41,327 bases of DNA from Porticoccaceae bacterium (GTDB taxonomy: Bacteria; Pseudomonadota; Gammaproteobacteria; Pseudomonadales; Porticoccaceae), in contig JAQWGK010000023.1 in assembly GCA_029238255.1 (NCBI GenBank), positions 1 to 41,327 of the forward strand, in the 5' to 3' direction. How positions within the stretch are numbered: position 1 is the stretch's first letter; each line of letters begins with the position of its first letter. Shown piece by piece: positions 39,869-41,327 of this stretch. The position numbers and the translations under genes are program-made. Under the pieces are notes generated by a model. That model had not been told where the DNA came from. It searched no databases and saw only the letters and a list, made by a program, of their open reading frames with translations.

Positions 39869-40540
39869 CTAATCTGTCATCTCTGAATTTTCATCCAGAC
39901 CTAGCTTTTGTCCCAAAATCCCTGCTTGGGTTCGGTTGGTTAAACCCAGTGCGCGCAGCATTGCGCTGACATGCACTTTCACTGTGTTCTCCGATAGATC
40001 GAGATCACGTGCAATCTGCTTATTAGAGCGGCCCTGAGTAATATGCCGCAAAATATCCATCTGCCGCTTGGTTACCAGACCCGAAATAATATCTATATCT
40101 GCCCCGGAATCCACTTCATCCATCACCTTGGCGACATCGGGCATAGACTCTCGCAGTGATTCAGGCACATATTTCTCCCCCTTTAAAGCTCTTGAAATAG
40201 CCTCAAACAGCGCATCTTTAGGCGCAGATTTGGTCACAAACCCGGAAGCACCATAGTCTAGACACTTGCGAATATGGGCAGGGTTTTCAGAGGCGGAAAG
40301 AACAATAATGGGTAGATCCGGGTAGCTCTCACAGAGCATGGCGATAAAGTTAAAGCCGCCACCAGAGCCGGGCATAAATAAATCCACAATAACCAGATCG
40401 ATATTTTCCCGGGCGAGAATCACCAGCGCAGTATCGCCGTGATCGGAGGTTGTTACGTCAATATTCTGGTATTCGTCCTGTAGGGTTGCTTTTAACCCAA
40501 CACAGACAAAGGCGTGATCATCAACTATGAGAACGTGCAT
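39869..40540 (-). CDS. LuxR/NarL-type response regulator
   Basis: The receiver domain (MHVLIVDDHAFVCVGLKATL, phosphoacceptor Asp53 in LVIVDLFMPGSGG, Lys in GFVTKSAP) is followed by a LuxR-type helix-turn-helix (VTKRQMDILRHITQGRSNKQIARDLDLSENTVKVHVSAML). ATG 40540 is the better start: AAGGAA lies 7 nt upstream. The longer frame from 40600 adds 20 non-homologous residues. It has GacA/UvrY-like architecture but with a ~30-residue insert between the domains; orthology to GacA is not shown. It heads the receptor-kinase set and is the likely output of the hybrid kinase. Confidence 0.9.
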   Translation of the reverse strand: MHVLIVDDHAFVCVGLKATLQDEYQNIDVTTSDHGDTALVILARENIDLVIVDLFMPGSGGGFNFIAMLCESYPDLPIIVLSASENPAHIRKCLDYGASGFVTKSAPKDALFEAISRALKGEKYVPESLRESMPDVAKVMDEVDSGADIDIISGLVTKRQMDILRHITQGRSNKQIARDLDLSENTVKVHVSAMLRALGLTNRTQAGILGQKLGLDENSEMTD

Positions 40541-40606
40541 GTTTTCATTCCTTGTTTTCACGTCCCTGCGTGTTTGACTACAGCTAATCCATAGCCACAA
40601 CTAAGC

Positions 40607-40635
40607 ATAATGCCTAAAAAAGTAAAAGCAAACAA
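40607..40635 (-). promoter_or_regulatory. Possible promoter of the LuxR-regulator/receptor/kinase operon
   Basis: On the minus strand TTGTTT (40635-40630) and CATTAT (40612-40607) are 17 bp apart. Both are partial matches, and the transcript would have a ~60-nt leader. Confidence 0.3.
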
Positions 40636-40709
40636 CTAACTCTATACGTTTTCCCATAACCCAATCAATAAAGGATTGGATTTTTCCAGTTTAGGAGCAG
40701 TAGAGAAGC

Positions 40710-41327
40710 CTATAAATCATCCAATGCATCAGTGATAGAGCCCTGCAAGTCGTCGCTGGGGTCAGCTTTCTCTCTGGCGGCCAAGAGTGATATTTCTGCC
40801 TCTTTGGTTTTACCCAAACGTGCATAGCCAATACCGCGGTGGTAGTGAAAAACAGCTACGGAAGGCGCCATCTCTGTTACCTTCTGCAACAAGGGTTCAG
40901 CCACCTCAGGTAGTCCGGACTTAATTAGAGCCCAGGCATAGGTATCCATAAAGTAAGGATTGTCTGAATCAGCAAATCGCTCAGTGAGTTTAACCGCCCT
41001 TTTTATATTTTCCTGGGACTCAAAATCATCAATTAATAGACTGGCGAGATTATTGGCCACTACCTGATGATCGGGATTGGTTACCAGAACATCTTCATAG
41101 AGCTTAAGCGCCTTGGCTTTAGTGCCTGCTTTTTCATAGGATGAAGCGAGAAGCATCTTTAACAGGCCATTATTAGGCAATGCTTTCAAACCGCGTTCAA
41201 AACTGTCGATTGCCGCCTGAAAATCATTTTTGGCGCGATAACTGGATGCCAGCGCCGTGTAGCCCTGAACCCAGCTTGAGTCTTCAGCCAGCCCCAGTTC
41301 AAGTACATTGATTGCCGCGGTATGATC
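40710..41327 (-). CDS. TPR-repeat protein, C-terminal part only
   Basis: The frame runs open to the right edge, so the start is missing. The ~205 visible residues are tandem tetratricopeptide repeats: WVQGYTALASSYRAKNDFQA, LLKMLLASSYEKAGTKAKAL, VVANNLASLLIDDFES, MDTYAWALIKSGLPEVAEPL and VFHYHRGIGYARLGKTKEAE. The last repeats resemble the C-termini of large TPR proteins of exopolysaccharide or PEP-CTERM export systems, but this cannot be decided here. CCAATC/GATTGG (about 40660-40680, 6 bp) follows its stop as a weak hairpin. Confidence 0.85.
   Translation of the reverse strand, partial: DHTAAINVLELGLAEDSSWVQGYTALASSYRAKNDFQAAIDSFERGLKALPNNGLLKMLLASSYEKAGTKAKALKLYEDVLVTNPDHQVVANNLASLLIDDFESQENIKRAVKLTERFADSDNPYFMDTYAWALIKSGLPEVAEPLLQKVTEMAPSVAVFHYHRGIGYARLGKTKEAEISLLAAREKADPSDDLQGSITDALDDL

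Overview
The window reads as the chromosome of a free-living, probably marine gammaproteobacterium. The pyrG-kdsA-eno-ftsB-ispD-ispF-truD-pcm-nlpD-rpoS run, the argH / algZ-algR-hemCDXY block and the lptM-lysA-dapF-DUF484 run match the gammaproteobacterial core order (Pseudomonas, Cellvibrionales, Oceanospirillales). My guess is a Cellvibrionales / SAR92-OM60-type lineage, but no rRNA is present and the placement is inference. I see no phage, insertion sequence, CRISPR array, tRNA or rRNA.

Layout. 1-830: start of an RND-efflux membrane-fusion protein (minus, cut by the window edge). 1175-2476: a secreted chalcone-isomerase-like / TonB C-terminal fusion. 2655-3185: ppa. 3295-13434: a long minus-strand housekeeping run from pyrG to rpoS, with a polyprenyl-phosphate transporter (DUF368) and without surE. 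13612-15221: tilS and a YheU-family gene (minus). 15365-18349: plus-strand GcvR-like, trmL, fldB and an MnmC C-terminal-domain-only oxidoreductase. 18360-18491: a ten-unit head-to-head repeat array. Then bacteriohemerythrin (minus), nfo (plus), the haem-synthesis genes hemC-D-X-Y and the AlgZ/AlgR two-component pair (all minus), argH (plus), cyaY (minus), and lptM-lysA-dapF-DUF484 (plus) converging on rnr (minus).

The most interesting region is 33.7-40.6 kb. A minus-strand set encodes a LuxR-type response regulator, a TonB-dependent receptor, a periplasmic ABC-type substrate-binding protein and a BarA/GacS-like tripartite hybrid kinase. Directly downstream of the kinase, and upstream of rnr, is about 600 bp without genes. 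It holds two tandem 220-nt copies of a structured element. On the minus strand each copy has seven GGA motifs, at least three in the loops of short hairpins, and a closing helix that shows a compensatory base-pair change between the copies. A strong intrinsic terminator follows, then a separate promoter for rnr. This looks like an unannotated CsrA/RsmA-sequestering RNA of the CsrB/RsmX/Y/Z type, built as a tandem duplication and sitting beside a BarA-like kinase.

A second theme is short tandem repeats. At least eight small direct-repeat arrays (8-14 bp in spacers, longer in coding sequence) occur between genes and inside genes (TonB-fusion signal peptide, hemX, hemD), suggesting frequent slippage-type expansion in this genome. 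Several likely start corrections are given: nlpD TTG, truD AUU, dapF, trmL, the GcvR-like gene and the LuxR regulator.
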